This document shows positions 1 through 11,478 of a DNA stretch of 64,000 bases, piece by piece. Position numbers and translations under genes: made by a program. How positions within the stretch are numbered: the first letter of the stretch is position 1; each line of letters begins with the position of its first letter. The DNA comes from Sphingomonas sp. S2-65. Its GTDB lineage: Bacteria; Pseudomonadota; Alphaproteobacteria; Sphingomonadales; Sphingomonadaceae. The stretch is from the NCBI RefSeq assembly GCF_021513175.1, contig NZ_CP090953.1, forward strand, positions 620,001 to 684,000, in the 5' to 3' direction. The notes under the pieces were generated by a model. The model worked only from the letters and a program-made list of their open reading frames with translations, made no database searches and was not told where the DNA came from.

Positions 1-1859
1 ACATGCTGGTGGTACTCGACGCCGGCGGACGCGTCGCGGCGGAGCGCGGGCGCCGCGAGAATGGCGTCATCACCGTGGAGAACGCTGCCTATACGCCGTG
101 CACCGTGACCGACACCGGCGGCTGCCCGAAAGAGCCGTCGTGGAAGATCACCGCGGCGCAGGTAGTCTACGATCCGGCGCAGGGCCGCATCCGCTATACC
201 GGGGCGCATGTCTCGATATTCGGGATCGTCTCGATCCCGCTCCCGTCGTTTTCGCACCCGGTGGGCGGCAGCAGCGACGACGGGTTCCTCACGCCCGACA
301 TCCGCTACAGCCGCACCAACGGCTTCCAGGTAGCCCTGCCCTATTTCTTCAGCTTCGCGCCCAATCGCGACCTGACGGTGACGCCGCGTGTCTTCAGTGG
401 CGCCTTGCCGATGCTGCAGGGCGAATATCGCCAGTTGTCGGATATCGGCGCGTTCCGGGTGACCGGCTATGGCACCTATAGCCGCCGTGCCGACGACCTG
501 ACCGTTCCCGTCACCGATGAAACGTCGCGCAACGACTTTCGCGGCTATCTCGACGCAGTGGGCCGCTTCCAGCTCGATCCGAACTGGAGCGCCAGCGCGT
601 CGATCCGGGCCACGACCGACCGCACGTTCCTGCGCCGCTACGACATTTCGCGCGACGACCGTCTGCGCAACAATGTTCGCGTCGAGCGCATCGACCAGGA
701 CTCCTACTTCTCGATCAACGCCTGGGCGGTGCAGACGCTGCGCGTTGGCGAACGGCAGGGCGCGCAGCCGATCGCCCTGCCCGAGCTCGACTATCGCCGT
801 CGGCTCGACGATGGCGTCCTTGGCGGCCTTCTCCAGTTCCAGGTCAACACGCTCGCTATCGCGCGGACCGACGGCCAGGATTCGCAGCGTGCCTTCGCCA
901 GCGCGCAATGGGACGTGCGGCGGCTGACGCCCTGGGGGCAGGAACTCACCCTTACCGCTTATGGCCGCGCCGACGCCTACAACACGCACGACACGCTGGA
1001 GACGGTTGAAAGCTATCGCGGGCTCGAGGGCTTCCGGTTCCGCGGGATCGGCGCGCTGGCATTCGACGTGAAGTGGCCGCTGATCGGCGAGGCGTTCGGT
1101 GGCACCCAGCGGATCACGCCCAGGATCCAGATCGTCGCCGCTCCGAAGACCAACAATCTGGACGTGCCGAACGAAGACGCCCGGGCCGTCGATCTGGAAG
1201 ACTCCAACCTTTTCGCGCTCAACCGCTTCTCCGGATACGACCGGTTCGACGATTCGACCCGCGTCACGCTGGGCGTCGATTACTCGCTCTACCTCCCCGG
1301 GATCAGCATCGACGCCAATGTCGGCCAGAGCTATCGCCTGTCCTCGCAGGAATCTATCCTTCCCGACGGCACGGGGCTGAACGACCGTGTTTCGGACATC
1401 GTCGGGCGCACGGTGGTGCGCTTCCGCGACTTCGTCAGCCTTACCCACCGCTATCGCCTCGACAAGGACGGCCTGGCGATCCGCCGGAACGAAGTCGACG
1501 CCACGGTGGGCTCGCGCAGCACCTATGTGCAGGTCGGCTATCTCCGCCTCAACCGCAACGCCACCGGCGTGCTCGAGGATCTGCAGGACCGCGAAGAGGC
1601 GCGCCTCGGCGCCCGGGTGCAGCTCGCCCGCTTCTGGTCGGTGTCGGGATCGCTGCTCGTCGACCTGACCGACCGCAACGAGGATCTCCTGTCGCAGGCC
1701 GACGGGTTTGAGCCGGTGCGGCATCGGCTGGGCGTGGCCTATGAGGACGATTGCCTCCGGCTCGGCCTCACCTGGCGGCGCGACTATGAGACGACGGGCG
1801 ACGCGCGGCGCGGCAACAGTTTCCTCTTGGCGCTGGCGTTCAAAAATCTCGGCCGCTAG
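1..1859 (+). CDS. lptD: LPS-assembly protein LptD, C-terminal part
   Basis: Outer-membrane beta-barrel protein that with LptE inserts lipopolysaccharide into the outer leaflet. The gene is cut by the window edge: the frame is open from base 1, and the ATG at position 3 lies inside the protein, just after where the N-terminal OstA/LptA-like domain would end. The visible 618 residues match the LptD barrel: a cysteine-containing segment (YTPCTVTDTGGCPKEP) near residues 30-45, the IRYTGAHVSIFGIVSIPLPSF stretch that opens the barrel domain, then alternating aromatic and polar strands to the C-terminal LALAFKNLGR. The gene order lptD-surA-pdxA-rsmA is a well-known proteobacterial arrangement and supports the call. 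The stop is followed by 85 bases before the surA-like gene. Confidence 0.93.
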   Translation, partial: MLVVLDAGGRVAAERGRRENGVITVENAAYTPCTVTDTGGCPKEPSWKITAAQVVYDPAQGRIRYTGAHVSIFGIVSIPLPSFSHPVGGSSDDGFLTPDIRYSRTNGFQVALPYFFSFAPNRDLTVTPRVFSGALPMLQGEYRQLSDIGAFRVTGYGTYSRRADDLTVPVTDETSRNDFRGYLDAVGRFQLDPNWSASASIRATTDRTFLRRYDISRDDRLRNNVRVERIDQDSYFSINAWAVQTLRVGERQGAQPIALPELDYRRRLDDGVLGGLLQFQVNTLAIARTDGQDSQRAFASAQWDVRRLTPWGQELTLTAYGRADAYNTHDTLETVESYRGLEGFRFRGIGALAFDVKWPLIGEAFGGTQRITPRIQIVAAPKTNNLDVPNEDARAVDLEDSNLFALNRFSGYDRFDDSTRVTLGVDYSLYLPGISIDANVGQSYRLSSQESILPDGTGLNDRVSDIVGRTVVRFRDFVSLTHRYRLDKDGLAIRRNEVDATVGSRSTYVQVGYLRLNRNATGVLEDLQDREEARLGARVQLARFWSVSGSLLVDLTDRNEDLLSQADGFEPVRHRLGVAYEDDCLRLGLTWRRDYETTGDARRGNSFLLALAFKNLGR

Positions 1860-1944
1860 AAACCTGGGGCGGGATCGGGCGACAGGCCGGATTCCGCTAA
1901 GCCTTGGTTCAGGCACAATTGGCGAGTAAGCGCCACGTATCTGT

Positions 1945-3321
1945 ATGATGAGGGTTCGGGCTCACGTGAACACTGGTGTTGCGAAGGCGATCCGTTTGGG
2001 TCGCAAGACTGTTTTGGCGCTAGGGGTTGCGGGGCTGGCGTCTGTGGCGCTCGCCCAGACCGTACCCGATCAGCAGAGCGTTCCAAATACCGGGCTGGAT
2101 CTTCCGGCCAACCTGCAGATATTCGGCAAGGCCGATCCGAACGTCCGCAAGCCGACCGCGATCGTCAATGACGTGGTCATTACCGGCACCGACGTGGACC
2201 AGCGCGTCGCGCTGATCGTCGGGCTGAACAAGCTCACGCTCAAGGCCGAGGAGCTCGACCAGCTTCGCCTGACCGTGCTGCGCCAGATCATCGACGAGAC
2301 GCTGCAGATCCAGGAAGCCAAGGCGAACCAGATCACGGTCGAGGCCAAGGAAGTCGACACCAGCTTCAACAGCGTCGCGCGCCGCCTGGAAAAGACCCCC
2401 GAGCAGTTCCGCGTCTGGCTGAAGCAGTCGGGTTCGTCCGAACGCTCGATTCGCCGCCAGATCGAGGGCGAGATCGCTTGGAGCCGGCTGCTGCGCCGCC
2501 GCGTCGACGTCAATGTCAGCGAGGCCGAGGTCAAGGACTGGATCGACCGCTGGACCAAGCAGAAGGGTAGCGACGAGTATCACGTCTACGAGATCTACCA
2601 GAACGCGACGCCGGACCGCGCGCAGGAAGTGCGTGCGGGCATGCAGCGCATGATCCAGCAGATGCGCGAAGGCGCGCCGTTCGACTATCTGGCGCGGACC
2701 TATTCGGAGGCGTCCACCAAGTCGGTTGGCGGCGATCTCGGCTGGATCCGTCCTGCCATGCTGCCCGATCCGCTCGCCCGCGCGGCGCAGGAGATGCAGG
2801 CCGGCCAGGTTGCCGGCCCGATCGAGCTGCCGACCGGGTTCTCGGTGCTGTACCTGGCCGAGAAGCGCCAGGTCGGCATGGCCGATCCGCGGGACGCCAA
2901 GCTCAGCCTGCGCCAGCTCGCGATCAACTTTCCGAAGGGCATGACTCAGGCACAGGCCACCGCGCGGGCCAGCGCCTTCGCCACCGCCACGCAGAAGATG
3001 CAGGGCTGCGGCGACGCGGCCAAGGTCGCGACCGCCGAGGGCGCCGAGATGGTCGACCGCGACGGCGTCGTGATCCGCGAATTGCCGGCGGCGCTGCAGA
3101 CGATGATCCTGCCGCTCCAGATCGGTCAGGTCAGCCGTCCCTTCGGCTCGGTCGAGGAAGGCGTGCGGGTGCTCGTGATCTGCGGCCGCGACGATCCCGC
3201 CGCCCCGGGTGCGCCTTCGGTCGAGCAGTTGCAGGACCAGATCGCCGAGCAGCGCGTCAACATTCGCGCACAGCGCATGCTGCGCGACCTGCGCCGCGAC
3301 GCTCTGGTCGAATATCGCTGA
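1945..3321 (+). CDS. surA: SurA-like periplasmic peptidyl-prolyl isomerase
   Basis: Periplasmic chaperone/foldase for outer-membrane proteins, 458 residues. A basic N-terminus followed by the hydrophobic run TVLALGVAGLASVALAQ forms a signal peptide cleaved near residue 37. A SurA-type N-terminal helical domain (VVITGTDVDQRVALIVGLN; LRQIIDETLQIQEAKANQI) covers about residues 70-190. A parvulin domain follows at about 205-310, with the hallmarks FDYLARTYSE, GGDLGWI and PIELPTGFSVLYL. A second, weaker parvulin-like segment lies at about 320-430. Its position directly after lptD, one of its known clients, and before pdxA is typical. The first of two consecutive ATG codons is used here; the second is equally possible. 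Confidence 0.92.
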   Translation: MMRVRAHVNTGVAKAIRLGRKTVLALGVAGLASVALAQTVPDQQSVPNTGLDLPANLQIFGKADPNVRKPTAIVNDVVITGTDVDQRVALIVGLNKLTLKAEELDQLRLTVLRQIIDETLQIQEAKANQITVEAKEVDTSFNSVARRLEKTPEQFRVWLKQSGSSERSIRRQIEGEIAWSRLLRRRVDVNVSEAEVKDWIDRWTKQKGSDEYHVYEIYQNATPDRAQEVRAGMQRMIQQMREGAPFDYLARTYSEASTKSVGGDLGWIRPAMLPDPLARAAQEMQAGQVAGPIELPTGFSVLYLAEKRQVGMADPRDAKLSLRQLAINFPKGMTQAQATARASAFATATQKMQGCGDAAKVATAEGAEMVDRDGVVIRELPAALQTMILPLQIGQVSRPFGSVEEGVRVLVICGRDDPAAPGAPSVEQLQDQIAEQRVNIRAQRMLRDLRRDALVEYR

Positions 3322-3325
3322 CCGC

Positions 3326-4345
3326 GTGACGGTCCGGACCACAATCCGACCGCTCGCCGTCACGATGGGGGACCCGGCCGGTATCGGGCCGGAGATCATC
3401 GCCAAGGCGTGGAACGCGCGCGCGGCGGAGTCGCTCGCGCCGTTCTTCGTGATCGGCAATGCCAAGGCGATCGCCGCGGTGTGGGACGGCCCGCTTGTCG
3501 AGGTTCGTTCGCCGGACGAAGCGGCTTCGAAGTTTGCCGACGCGCTGCCGATCCTGTCGGTAGGCGAAGTTGGCGAAGTCACTCCAGGTCGGCCGGACGG
3601 TGACAGCGCCCGCGTGGCGCTTCAGGCGCTGGAGATCGGCGTGGGCCTCGCCCGGTCGGCGGCGGGCGCGCTGGTGACTGGCCCCGTCTCCAAGGCGCAG
3701 CTATATCAGATCGGCTTCACGCATCCCGGCCAGACCGAGTTCGTCGCGGAGCGATGCGGCGTGTCGGCGGAAAGCGCGGTGATGATGCTTGCGGGTCCCA
3801 CTCTCCGGGTCGTGCCGATGACGGTGCATGTGCCCCTGTCTGAGGTGCCCGGCCTCATCTCGCAGGAACTCATCCTCTCCAAGGCCAGGGTGACGGCGCG
3901 CGGGCTGTTGCGCAACTTCGGCATCGAACGTCCGCGGCTGGCGTTTGCCGGGCTGAACCCGCACGCCGGCGAAGGCGGCGCGATCGGACATGAGGAAGTC
4001 GACATCCTCATTCCCGCGATCGAGCAGCTGCGCGCCGAGGGCATTGATGCGGTCGGCCCGTTTTCGGCGGACACCATGTTCCATGCCCGGGCCCGCGCCG
4101 GATATGACGCGGCGCTGTGCCTGTATCACGACCAGGCGCTGATCCCGATCAAGACGCTCCATTTCGATGACGGCGTGAACATGACGCTCGGGCTGCCGCT
4201 GGTGCGGACATCGCCGGATCACGGGACGGCGTTCGGCATTGCCGGGCGCGACGAAGCCGATCCCGGCGCAATGATCGCCGCCATACGCATGGCGCAGATG
4301 GCGGCCGAACGGCGCGCCGCGACCGCCGCGGCGGGCGTGTCTTGA
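3326..4345 (+). CDS. pdxA: 4-hydroxythreonine-4-phosphate dehydrogenase PdxA
   Basis: NAD-dependent oxidation of 4-phosphohydroxy-L-threonine in pyridoxal 5'-phosphate synthesis. About 339 residues, the usual family length. Visible family motifs are [13 protein letters not shown] near the N-terminus, [18 protein letters not shown] and [13 protein letters not shown], which carry the metal-binding histidines and the substrate site. I chose the GTG at 3326, four bases after the surA stop; the frame stays open further upstream but there it only shadows surA. The stop overlaps the TTG start of rsmA, so the two are probably translationally coupled. Confidence 0.95.
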   Translation: MTVRTTIRPLAVTMGDPAGIGPEIIAKAWNARAAESLAPFFVIGNAKAIAAVWDGPLVEVRSPDEAASKFADALPILSVGEVGEVTPGRPDGDSARVALQALEIGVGLARSAAGALVTGPVSKAQLYQIGFTHPGQTEFVAERCGVSAESAVMMLAGPTLRVVPMTVHVPLSEVPGLISQELILSKARVTARGLLRNFGIERPRLAFAGLNPHAGEGGAIGHEEVDILIPAIEQLRAEGIDAVGPFSADTMFHARARAGYDAALCLYHDQALIPIKTLHFDDGVNMTLGLPLVRTSPDHGTAFGIAGRDEADPGAMIAAIRMAQMAAERRAATAAAGVS

Positions 4346-5175
4346 GCGTCGCCCTCCCCCCACTTCGCGAGGTCATCCAGCGCTACGGGCTCAACGCCAG
4401 CAAGGCGCTGGGGCAGAACTTCCTGTTCGATTCGCAGCTGCTGGGCCGCATCGCCCGGGTTCCCGGCAACCTCAACGGGGCCGAGGTGTTCGAAGTCGGC
4501 CCCGGGCCCGGCGGGCTCACGCGCGCCCTGCTCGAGGGTGGCGCGCAAGTCACGGCGGTCGAGCGGGACCGCCGCTGCATTCCCGCGCTGGCCGAACTCG
4601 GCGAGGCGTTTCCGGGCAAGCTGCACGTCATCGAAGGCGACGCGCTCGAAGTCGACGCGCCCGCGCTGTTCGAGGGCAAGCCGCATGTCGTCGCCAATCT
4701 GCCCTATAATGTCGGCACCGCGCTGCTGGTCGGATGGCTTTCCACGCAATGGGAGCCGTGGTGGGCGAGCCTCACCCTGATGTTCCAGAAGGAAGTGGCC
4801 GAACGCATCGTCGCCGCGCCCGATACCGACGCCTATGGCCGCCTCGCGGTGCTCAGCCAGTGGCGGTCGCAGGCGCGGATCGCGATGACGGTGCACCGCT
4901 CGGCCTTCACGCCGCCGCCAAAGGTGATGTCCGCGGTGGTCCACATCGTGCCCGCCGAAGCCCCGGCTGGGGTGCGCTTCCCGGTGCTCGAAGCGATTAC
5001 CGCCGCCGCCTTCGGCCAGCGGCGCAAGATGCTGCGCCAGAGCCTGAAGCCGGTCGTCGGCGCGCTCGACGCAATGGCGGCGTTGGGGATCGAGTCCAGC
5101 CGCCGCGCCGAGACGCTGTCGGTGGACGAGTTCGTCAGCCTCGCCCGCGTCCTGAGCCAGAGCCCGGCGCTCTAG
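4342..5175 (+). CDS. rsmA: 16S rRNA dimethyladenosine transferase RsmA/KsgA
   Basis: Methylates two adjacent adenosines near the 3' end of 16S rRNA (A1518 and A1519 in E. coli numbering) using S-adenosylmethionine during 30S maturation. 277 residues. Signature segments are [10 protein letters not shown], the SAM-binding [26 protein letters not shown] and the catalytic NLPYNVGT. The C-terminal helical domain ([14 protein letters not shown]) is complete. The start is a TTG overlapping the pdxA TGA (TTGA). The stop overlaps the stop of the convergent TPR gene by four bases. Confidence 0.96.
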   Translation: MSVALPPLREVIQRYGLNASKALGQNFLFDSQLLGRIARVPGNLNGAEVFEVGPGPGGLTRALLEGGAQVTAVERDRRCIPALAELGEAFPGKLHVIEGDALEVDAPALFEGKPHVVANLPYNVGTALLVGWLSTQWEPWWASLTLMFQKEVAERIVAAPDTDAYGRLAVLSQWRSQARIAMTVHRSAFTPPPKVMSAVVHIVPAEAPAGVRFPVLEAITAAAFGQRRKMLRQSLKPVVGALDAMAALGIESSRRAETLSVDEFVSLARVLSQSPAL

Positions 5176-5678
5176 GGAGTGGCGGGTGCCGGCGTCGCGC
5201 CGCCGGTCTGCGCGGTCGCCGTGGCCGGGGGACCCTTGGCGATCGCCGCCGCCAGCATATTCGCGTCGTTGCACTGGCCCTTGCAGATCGTCTGGATCTT
5301 GCCGAGATTTTCCTTGGCCTTCTCGATCGCGCCCTTGGCGACCATCGCCTCGCCCTGCCCGCGCAACGCCGCCAAGTCGTTGGCCTGAAGCGCCAGCGCC
5401 TCGCGGTACAGCCGGATCGCCTTGCCCGGGAGCCCACGTCCGCGCGAAATCTCCGCCAGGACGATAAACGCGTCGCGATTGCGCGGATCGAGCGCCAGCG
5501 CGCTTTCCAGCGCGTCCTGTGCGCCCTCGATGTTGCCCGATGCCTGGGCCGCACGACCCTGCTGCAGCAGCACCATCGACCGGGGGTCGATCTCGTCGCC
5601 GGGCCGCTGCGCCATCAGCGAAGAAGAAAGTGACAAGACCATCAGCGCAACCGCAGCCGAAATCGCAGTGATCCGCAT
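5172..5678 (-). CDS. Exported tetratricopeptide-repeat protein
   Basis: About 168 residues from the ATG at 5678. The N-terminus [24 protein letters not shown] reads as a signal peptide. Tandem TPR-like helices follow ([62 protein letters not shown]), then a short segment with two cysteines ([11 protein letters not shown]) and an Ala/Pro/Thr-rich tail. TPR proteins serve as protein-binding scaffolds; no partner is evident. It is the last gene after guaB and the RsmB-type gene on this strand. An ATG 36 bases further upstream is also in frame but would place extra residues ahead of the signal peptide. Confidence 0.8.
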   Translation of the reverse strand: MRITAISAAVALMVLSLSSSLMAQRPGDEIDPRSMVLLQQGRAAQASGNIEGAQDALESALALDPRNRDAFIVLAEISRGRGLPGKAIRLYREALALQANDLAALRGQGEAMVAKGAIEKAKENLGKIQTICKGQCNDANMLAAAIAKGPPATATAQTGGATPAPATP

Positions 5679-5710
5679 CCAAATCTCCGAAAATGAACTG
5701 CTTACGGCTA

Positions 5711-6895
5711 TCATGCGCGCATCAGCTTCGCGACAAAAAAGCCGTCGGTGCCATCGTGAAGCGGGGTCAGGCGAACACCGTGGCCACGCGCGCGGCCGGC
5801 GCCGAGGTTAAGCGGAGCCGCTGCCCAGCCGGGATGGCGCGCAAGGAACTTGGTGACCTGCTCGGCCCCTTCGGCATCCAGCAGCGAGCATACGATGTAG
5901 AGCAGCGCGCCACCGGGCGCGACAAGGTCCGCCGCGATGTCGAGCAGGCTTGCCTGAGTGTCACCCAGCCGTTTCAGCCGCGCGTCGGTAAGCCGCCAGC
6001 GTGCCTCAGGATTGCGCCGCCACGTGCCCGTGCCCGAGCAGGGCGCATCGATCAGCACGAGATCGGCCTCGCCTCGCCAGTCGGCCAGCAGCTCGGCCTC
6101 GCGCGAGGGATCCAGCAGCCGCGTCTCGGCGATCGTCACCCCTGCCCGCGCGGCGCGCGGCGCCAGCCGTGACAGGCGGGGCCGGTCGATGTCGCACGCC
6201 AGGATGCTGCCCTGGTTCGCCATTGCCGCGGCAAGCGCGAGCGTCTTGCCCCCACCGCCGGCGCACAAGTCGACCACCTTCGTCCCAGGGCGTGCGTCTG
6301 CCGCGGCGGTGACGATCTGGCTGCCGGCGTCCTGGATCTCGAACAGCCCGTCGGCATAGGCCGGCAGCCGCTCGAGCGGCGTGTCGCTCGGCACCCGCCA
6401 CCCGTCGGGCAAGTGCGCCAACGGTGTCGCACCCGCAAGCTCGCTCGCCAGAGCCGCGGCTTCCGGCCTCAACCGGTTCAGGCGGATGTCGAGCGGCGCA
6501 CGCTCCAGCAGCGCCGCCTGCTCGTCCCCATCCAGCCCCGATCGCTCGAAGCGCTTGCGGAGCCAGTCCGGAAGCGCGCCGGGTTGCGCGGCTGGCTCCT
6601 CGTCGCTCAGCAGGGGCGGCCCATAGGGTGATCCGTCGAACGTGGCGGCCAATTCGGGCTTGCCCCGGGCGAGCGCTACCATTGCCGCGCGGCCGCTATC
6701 GGGCCGTTCGCCGCACAACCGGATCGCCTCATAGATCAGGTCCCGGATCGCGCGCCGGTCCTTGGAGCCGGCATAGCGCCGTTCGGCGAAGCCGCGCGCG
6801 ATCAGCGTGTCCGCCGCCGCGCCACCCTCGCGCGCGGCCGTGATGATCCGATCGAGCAGATCGATCGCCGCCTGAGTGCGGGCAGCGGGCGTCAT
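5711..6895 (-). CDS. RsmB/NOP-family RNA (cytosine-5) methyltransferase
   Basis: 394-residue SAM-dependent RNA m5C methyltransferase, most like RsmB, which modifies C967 of 16S rRNA in E. coli. An N-terminal helical NusB-like region precedes the Rossmann domain. Motif I is VVDLCAGGGGKTLALAAAM, motif II ACDIDRPRL. Motif IV is LIDAPCSGTGTWRRNPE and motif VI IVCSLLDAEGAEQV, so both catalytic cysteines are present. The start lies three bases after the guaB stop, which suggests co-transcription with guaB. The exact rRNA target cannot be read from sequence. Confidence 0.9.
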   Translation of the reverse strand: MTPAARTQAAIDLLDRIITAAREGGAAADTLIARGFAERRYAGSKDRRAIRDLIYEAIRLCGERPDSGRAAMVALARGKPELAATFDGSPYGPPLLSDEEPAAQPGALPDWLRKRFERSGLDGDEQAALLERAPLDIRLNRLRPEAAALASELAGATPLAHLPDGWRVPSDTPLERLPAYADGLFEIQDAGSQIVTAAADARPGTKVVDLCAGGGGKTLALAAAMANQGSILACDIDRPRLSRLAPRAARAGVTIAETRLLDPSREAELLADWRGEADLVLIDAPCSGTGTWRRNPEARWRLTDARLKRLGDTQASLLDIAADLVAPGGALLYIVCSLLDAEGAEQVTKFLARHPGWAAAPLNLGAGRARGHGVRLTPLHDGTDGFFVAKLMRA

Positions 6896-6898
6896 GGC

Positions 6899-8419
<1,521 letters not shown>

Positions 8420-8441
8420 CTAGGGGGTCACACCCTTCTGC

Positions 8442-9203
8442 TCACAGCGCATCCAGATGCGCCGCGACATAATTGGTCACTTCGCCGACGAGCGAACCGC
8501 CGAAACGCGGGTTCAGCTCGATCAGCTGCATCGTCCCGTCGACGATCTTGTAGTTGAAGCAGCAGGTGCCTTCGAAATCGAGTGCGTCGAGGATCGCCAG
8601 GCACGGCGCCAATGCCGGGCCGGGTTCGGCAGGCTCGGTCGTCGCTGCCTCCTGCCCCTGCCCGCGCACGCTCATCGCCTCGATCATGTCGTAGCGATAG
8701 CAGAGCTGGAAGCGGATCTTGCCGTCCACCCGCAGCAGATGGAGGACATATTCGTAGCGCCCCTCGGCAATGCGCTGGACGAAGGTCTCGGGATCGGGTG
8801 CGTCGGCGTCCTCGGGTCCGCGGACGATCCTGATGCCCTGGCCGAACGTGCCGTGCCGCGCCTTGCGGATATAGGGATAGGTTTGCGGGGGATCGGGAAG
8901 CAGCTCGGGCACATGGGCGCCGAAACCCTGCTCGACGAGCCACAGGTTGAAGCGCAATTTGTCGTCGATCAGCTCGACCAGCTCGGCCGAGGGCAGCACC
9001 GCCCGGCGCTTGCCCGAGCTTCGCGCCACCGCCGCGCGCGCCGAGGGCATCTGATCCAGCCGCAACGGCACGATCAGGTCGAAATAATCGGGATCCACCG
9101 CGTCGAATGGCGCGAACGCCACCTGGAAGCGGCTGTGATCGATGATCCCGGCAATCGCCGGCATCTGGGTGGTGTGGTGGCCGAAGAGGATCTGCGGAAG
9201 CAT
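8442..9203 (-). CDS. ATP-grasp enzyme of unassigned substrate
   Basis: About 253 residues from the ATG at 9203. The ATP-grasp pattern is visible: a lysine strand (YPYIRKARHGTFGQGIRI) with a glycine-rich loop near residue 120, acidic strands (YEYVLHLLRVDGKIRFQ), and a C-terminal metal-binding stretch FEGTCCFNYKIVDGTMQLIELNPRFGGSL in which the ELNPR motif is typical of carboxylate-amine ligases. The N-terminal lobe is short (about 90 residues). No known carboxylate-amine ligase in my memory matches its N-terminus. It is the last gene of a unit with a small helical protein and a CitE-like lyase, so it may act on a small organic acid; that is inference. Confidence 0.72.
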   Translation of the reverse strand: MLPQILFGHHTTQMPAIAGIIDHSRFQVAFAPFDAVDPDYFDLIVPLRLDQMPSARAAVARSSGKRRAVLPSAELVELIDDKLRFNLWLVEQGFGAHVPELLPDPPQTYPYIRKARHGTFGQGIRIVRGPEDADAPDPETFVQRIAEGRYEYVLHLLRVDGKIRFQLCYRYDMIEAMSVRGQGQEAATTEPAEPGPALAPCLAILDALDFEGTCCFNYKIVDGTMQLIELNPRFGGSLVGEVTNYVAAHLDAL

Positions 9204-9220
9204 GAGCCCGGAACCCGCGG

Positions 9221-9631
9221 TCAGCCGATTGGCTCCGCCGCGCTGCCCAGATGGGGATAGAGCAGCCGCTTCTCGCGCTCGATCTGGTCGAGCATAGACC
9301 GGCGCATCTGGGCCGATGCCGCACAATATCCAGGCCAGTCGGCCACCACGTCGCGTAGGCTCCACCCGCTGACATGCGCCGAGGACTCCAGCCGCGCGGC
9401 GCCGCTCTCCTCGCGAAGCGGGCGCAGCCTGCCGGCTTCGGCCGGCGCGAGGCGTCCTTCCAATTCGGTGCAGAGCGCCTCGATCGCTCCCCGACGCTCG
9501 CCGCTGAGCCGCGACAGGCGGTAGCGCTCGGTCGCAAGTGCCGCTTCGTCGGGGGCGGGGCGCGAGGTCAGCTCGGCCAGCGCCTCGATGCTATCGGTCA
9601 GCGATTGGTGGAGCTGGCGCAGGTCGGGCAT
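9221..9631 (-). CDS. Conserved-looking helical protein of unknown function
   Basis: 136 residues, nearly all predicted helix, rich in Ala, Arg, Glu and Leu, with one cysteine pair far apart and no signal peptide. I do not recognise it. The end of the protein (SMLDQIEREKRLLYPHL) recalls the last helix of hemerythrin-like bundles, but the histidine ladder is missing, so metal binding is unlikely. The ATG comes one base after the stop of the CitE-like gene, and its stop is 17 bases before the ATP-grasp start, so the three are almost certainly one transcript. Confidence 0.6.
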   Translation of the reverse strand: MPDLRQLHQSLTDSIEALAELTSRPAPDEAALATERYRLSRLSGERRGAIEALCTELEGRLAPAEAGRLRPLREESGAARLESSAHVSGWSLRDVVADWPGYCAASAQMRRSMLDQIEREKRLLYPHLGSAAEPIG

Positions 9632-9632
9632 G

Positions 9633-10439
9633 TCACATCCGGTCCAGCAGGGCCTTTGCCTGGTTCACGTGCATCGCCTCGATCATCCGTCCTCGGAAGC
9701 GCTCGGCGCCGCCTTGCGCTGCGTCGATCAGCGCGCGGGCATCCTCCAGCTCCTCGGGCGAAGCACCGAAGGCAGCGGCAGCTATGTCGATTTGTCCGGG
9801 ATGAATCAAGGACTTGCCGTCGAACCCCAGCATTCGCCCTTCTCGGCATTCCTTCGCCAGGCCGTCCGGATCGTCCAGCCCGTTGAACACCCCGTCGATC
9901 GCCCACACCGCGTTCGCACGCGCCGCCAGGACGATTGTCTGCAACGCGACCGACATCCCTGCGCGCCCGCTGCCGGGCGGCAGCCGCAGCCCCGCGGCCA
10001 GATCGTTGGTACCCGCGATCAACCCGGCCACACCGTCCACCGCGCCGATCTCCGCCGCCTCCAGCACTCCCAGCGGCGTCTCGATCATCGCCAGCAGCGG
10101 CTTGCCGCACGCCCGGTGAACGTCGGCGGCCTCTTCCGCGCTTTCGGCCTTGGGCAGCACGACGAAGTCGGCGAGCGAGCGGGCGATGCTGGCGAGATCG
10201 GCCAGGTGCTCGCCGGACTCGCTGCCGTTGATCCGGATGGCGCAGAGCCGCGGCCCGAACCCCCGCCCCGCCGCCTCGACCGCCGCCGCCCTGGCTTCGG
10301 CCTTGGCGTCGTCACGCACGGCGTCTTCCAGGTCGAGGATGACGAGATCCACCGTCAGCGTGGCGGCCTTCTCGATCGCCCGCGGATTGGACGCGGGCAG
10401 GAACAGGGCGGTGCGCGGCGCCAAGCGGGCTGTGGTCAT
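9633..10439 (-). CDS. CitE-like HpcH/HpaI-family lyase
   Basis: 268 residues of the CitE branch of the aldolase/citrate lyase beta family, TIM-barrel enzymes that cleave or form acyl-CoA esters such as malyl-, citramalyl- or citryl-CoA. Features seen are the N-terminal [11 protein letters not shown], the metal-proximal [23 protein letters not shown], the catalytic [11 protein letters not shown] and [13 protein letters not shown] near the end. Citrate lyase alpha and gamma partners are absent, so this is a stand-alone CitE, for which malyl-CoA or citramalyl-CoA lyase or thioesterase roles are known. First gene of the three-gene unit; divergent from the SPFH gene over 52 bases. Confidence 0.85.
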   Translation of the reverse strand: MTTARLAPRTALFLPASNPRAIEKAATLTVDLVILDLEDAVRDDAKAEARAAAVEAAGRGFGPRLCAIRINGSESGEHLADLASIARSLADFVVLPKAESAEEAADVHRACGKPLLAMIETPLGVLEAAEIGAVDGVAGLIAGTNDLAAGLRLPPGSGRAGMSVALQTIVLAARANAVWAIDGVFNGLDDPDGLAKECREGRMLGFDGKSLIHPGQIDIAAAAFGASPEELEDARALIDAAQGGAERFRGRMIEAMHVNQAKALLDRM

Positions 10440-10491
10440 GGCACGTCTCTATGCTAGCACAGGGTGCGATGGCGAGAGGACTCGGGGGAGA

Positions 10492-11478
10492 ATGGACGTG
10501 ATTTCGGCATTTCTGATCGCGCTGGCGGTGCTGGTCTTCATCTACGTGATGTCCAGCGTAAAGATCGTCACGCAGGGCTACCAATATACCATCGAGCATT
10601 TCGGCCGCTTCACCACCGTCGCTGCGCCGGGCTTCAACTTCTATCCCGCCTTTTTCTATCGTGTCGGCCGCAAGGTGAACATGATGGAGCAGGTGATCGA
10701 CATCCCCGGCCAGGAGATCATCACCAAGGACAATGCGATGATCTCCACCGACGGGGTGGTGTTCTTCCAGGTCCTCGACGCCGCCAAGGCAGCCTATGAG
10801 GTTTCGGACCTCTATGTCGCGCTGCTCCAGCTCACCACGACCAATTTGCGCACGGTGATGGGATCGATGGATCTCGACGAGACGCTGTCCAAGCGTGACG
10901 AGATCAACGCGCGGCTGCTCTCGGTAGTCGATCACGCGACGACGCCCTGGGGCGTCAAGATCACCCGCGTCGAGATCAAGGACATCCGCCCGCCCGCCGA
11001 CATCGTCAATGCGATGGGCCGCCAGATGAAGGCCGAGCGTGAAAAGCGCGCCAACATCCTGGAGGCCGAGGGTACCCGCGCTTCCGAGATCCTGCGCGCC
11101 GAGGGCCAGAAGCAGGCCCGCATTCTCGAAGCCGAGGGCCGCAAGGAATCGGCCTTCCGCGACTCCGAAGCGCGCGAGCGTGCGGCACAGGCCGAGGCGG
11201 AGGCAACGCGGCTGGTGTCCGACGCGATCGAGAACGGGTCGAACCAGTCGCTCAACTATTTCATCGCGCAAAAATATGTCGAGGCGATCGGCAAGTTCGC
11301 GACCTCGCCCAATGCCAAGACGATCCTGTTCCCGGTCGAGGCGACTCAGCTGATGGGCACGCTGGGCGGCATCGGCGAGCTGGCCAAGGAAGTGATGGGC
11401 AAGAACGACCCCGCCGCGCCCACCCCGCCCGCAACCCCGCCGCGCCCGCGCATCGGCCCGTTCGAGCAGCAGGGCTGA
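10492..11478 (+). CDS. SPFH/Band-7 membrane protein (stomatin/QmcA type)
   Basis: 328 residues from the ATG at 10492, preceded by a GGGGGAG ribosome-binding site. An N-terminal membrane anchor ([19 protein letters not shown]) is followed by the SPFH domain ([38 protein letters not shown]). A long charged helix with repeated EAEG/RAEGQ units spans about residues 185-240, and the tail is Pro-rich. Such proteins oligomerise into membrane microdomain scaffolds and often modulate membrane proteases. The stop overlaps the ATG of the NfeD gene, a partnership found throughout bacteria. Confidence 0.93.
   Translation: MDVISAFLIALAVLVFIYVMSSVKIVTQGYQYTIEHFGRFTTVAAPGFNFYPAFFYRVGRKVNMMEQVIDIPGQEIITKDNAMISTDGVVFFQVLDAAKAAYEVSDLYVALLQLTTTNLRTVMGSMDLDETLSKRDEINARLLSVVDHATTPWGVKITRVEIKDIRPPADIVNAMGRQMKAEREKRANILEAEGTRASEILRAEGQKQARILEAEGRKESAFRDSEARERAAQAEAEATRLVSDAIENGSNQSLNYFIAQKYVEAIGKFATSPNAKTILFPVEATQLMGTLGGIGELAKEVMGKNDPAAPTPPATPPRPRIGPFEQQG

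Noticed and set aside
2020..3582. Minus-strand frame of 520 codons opposite the surA-like gene
   Set aside because: Covers surA and the start of pdxA, both well supported on the plus strand; no motif.
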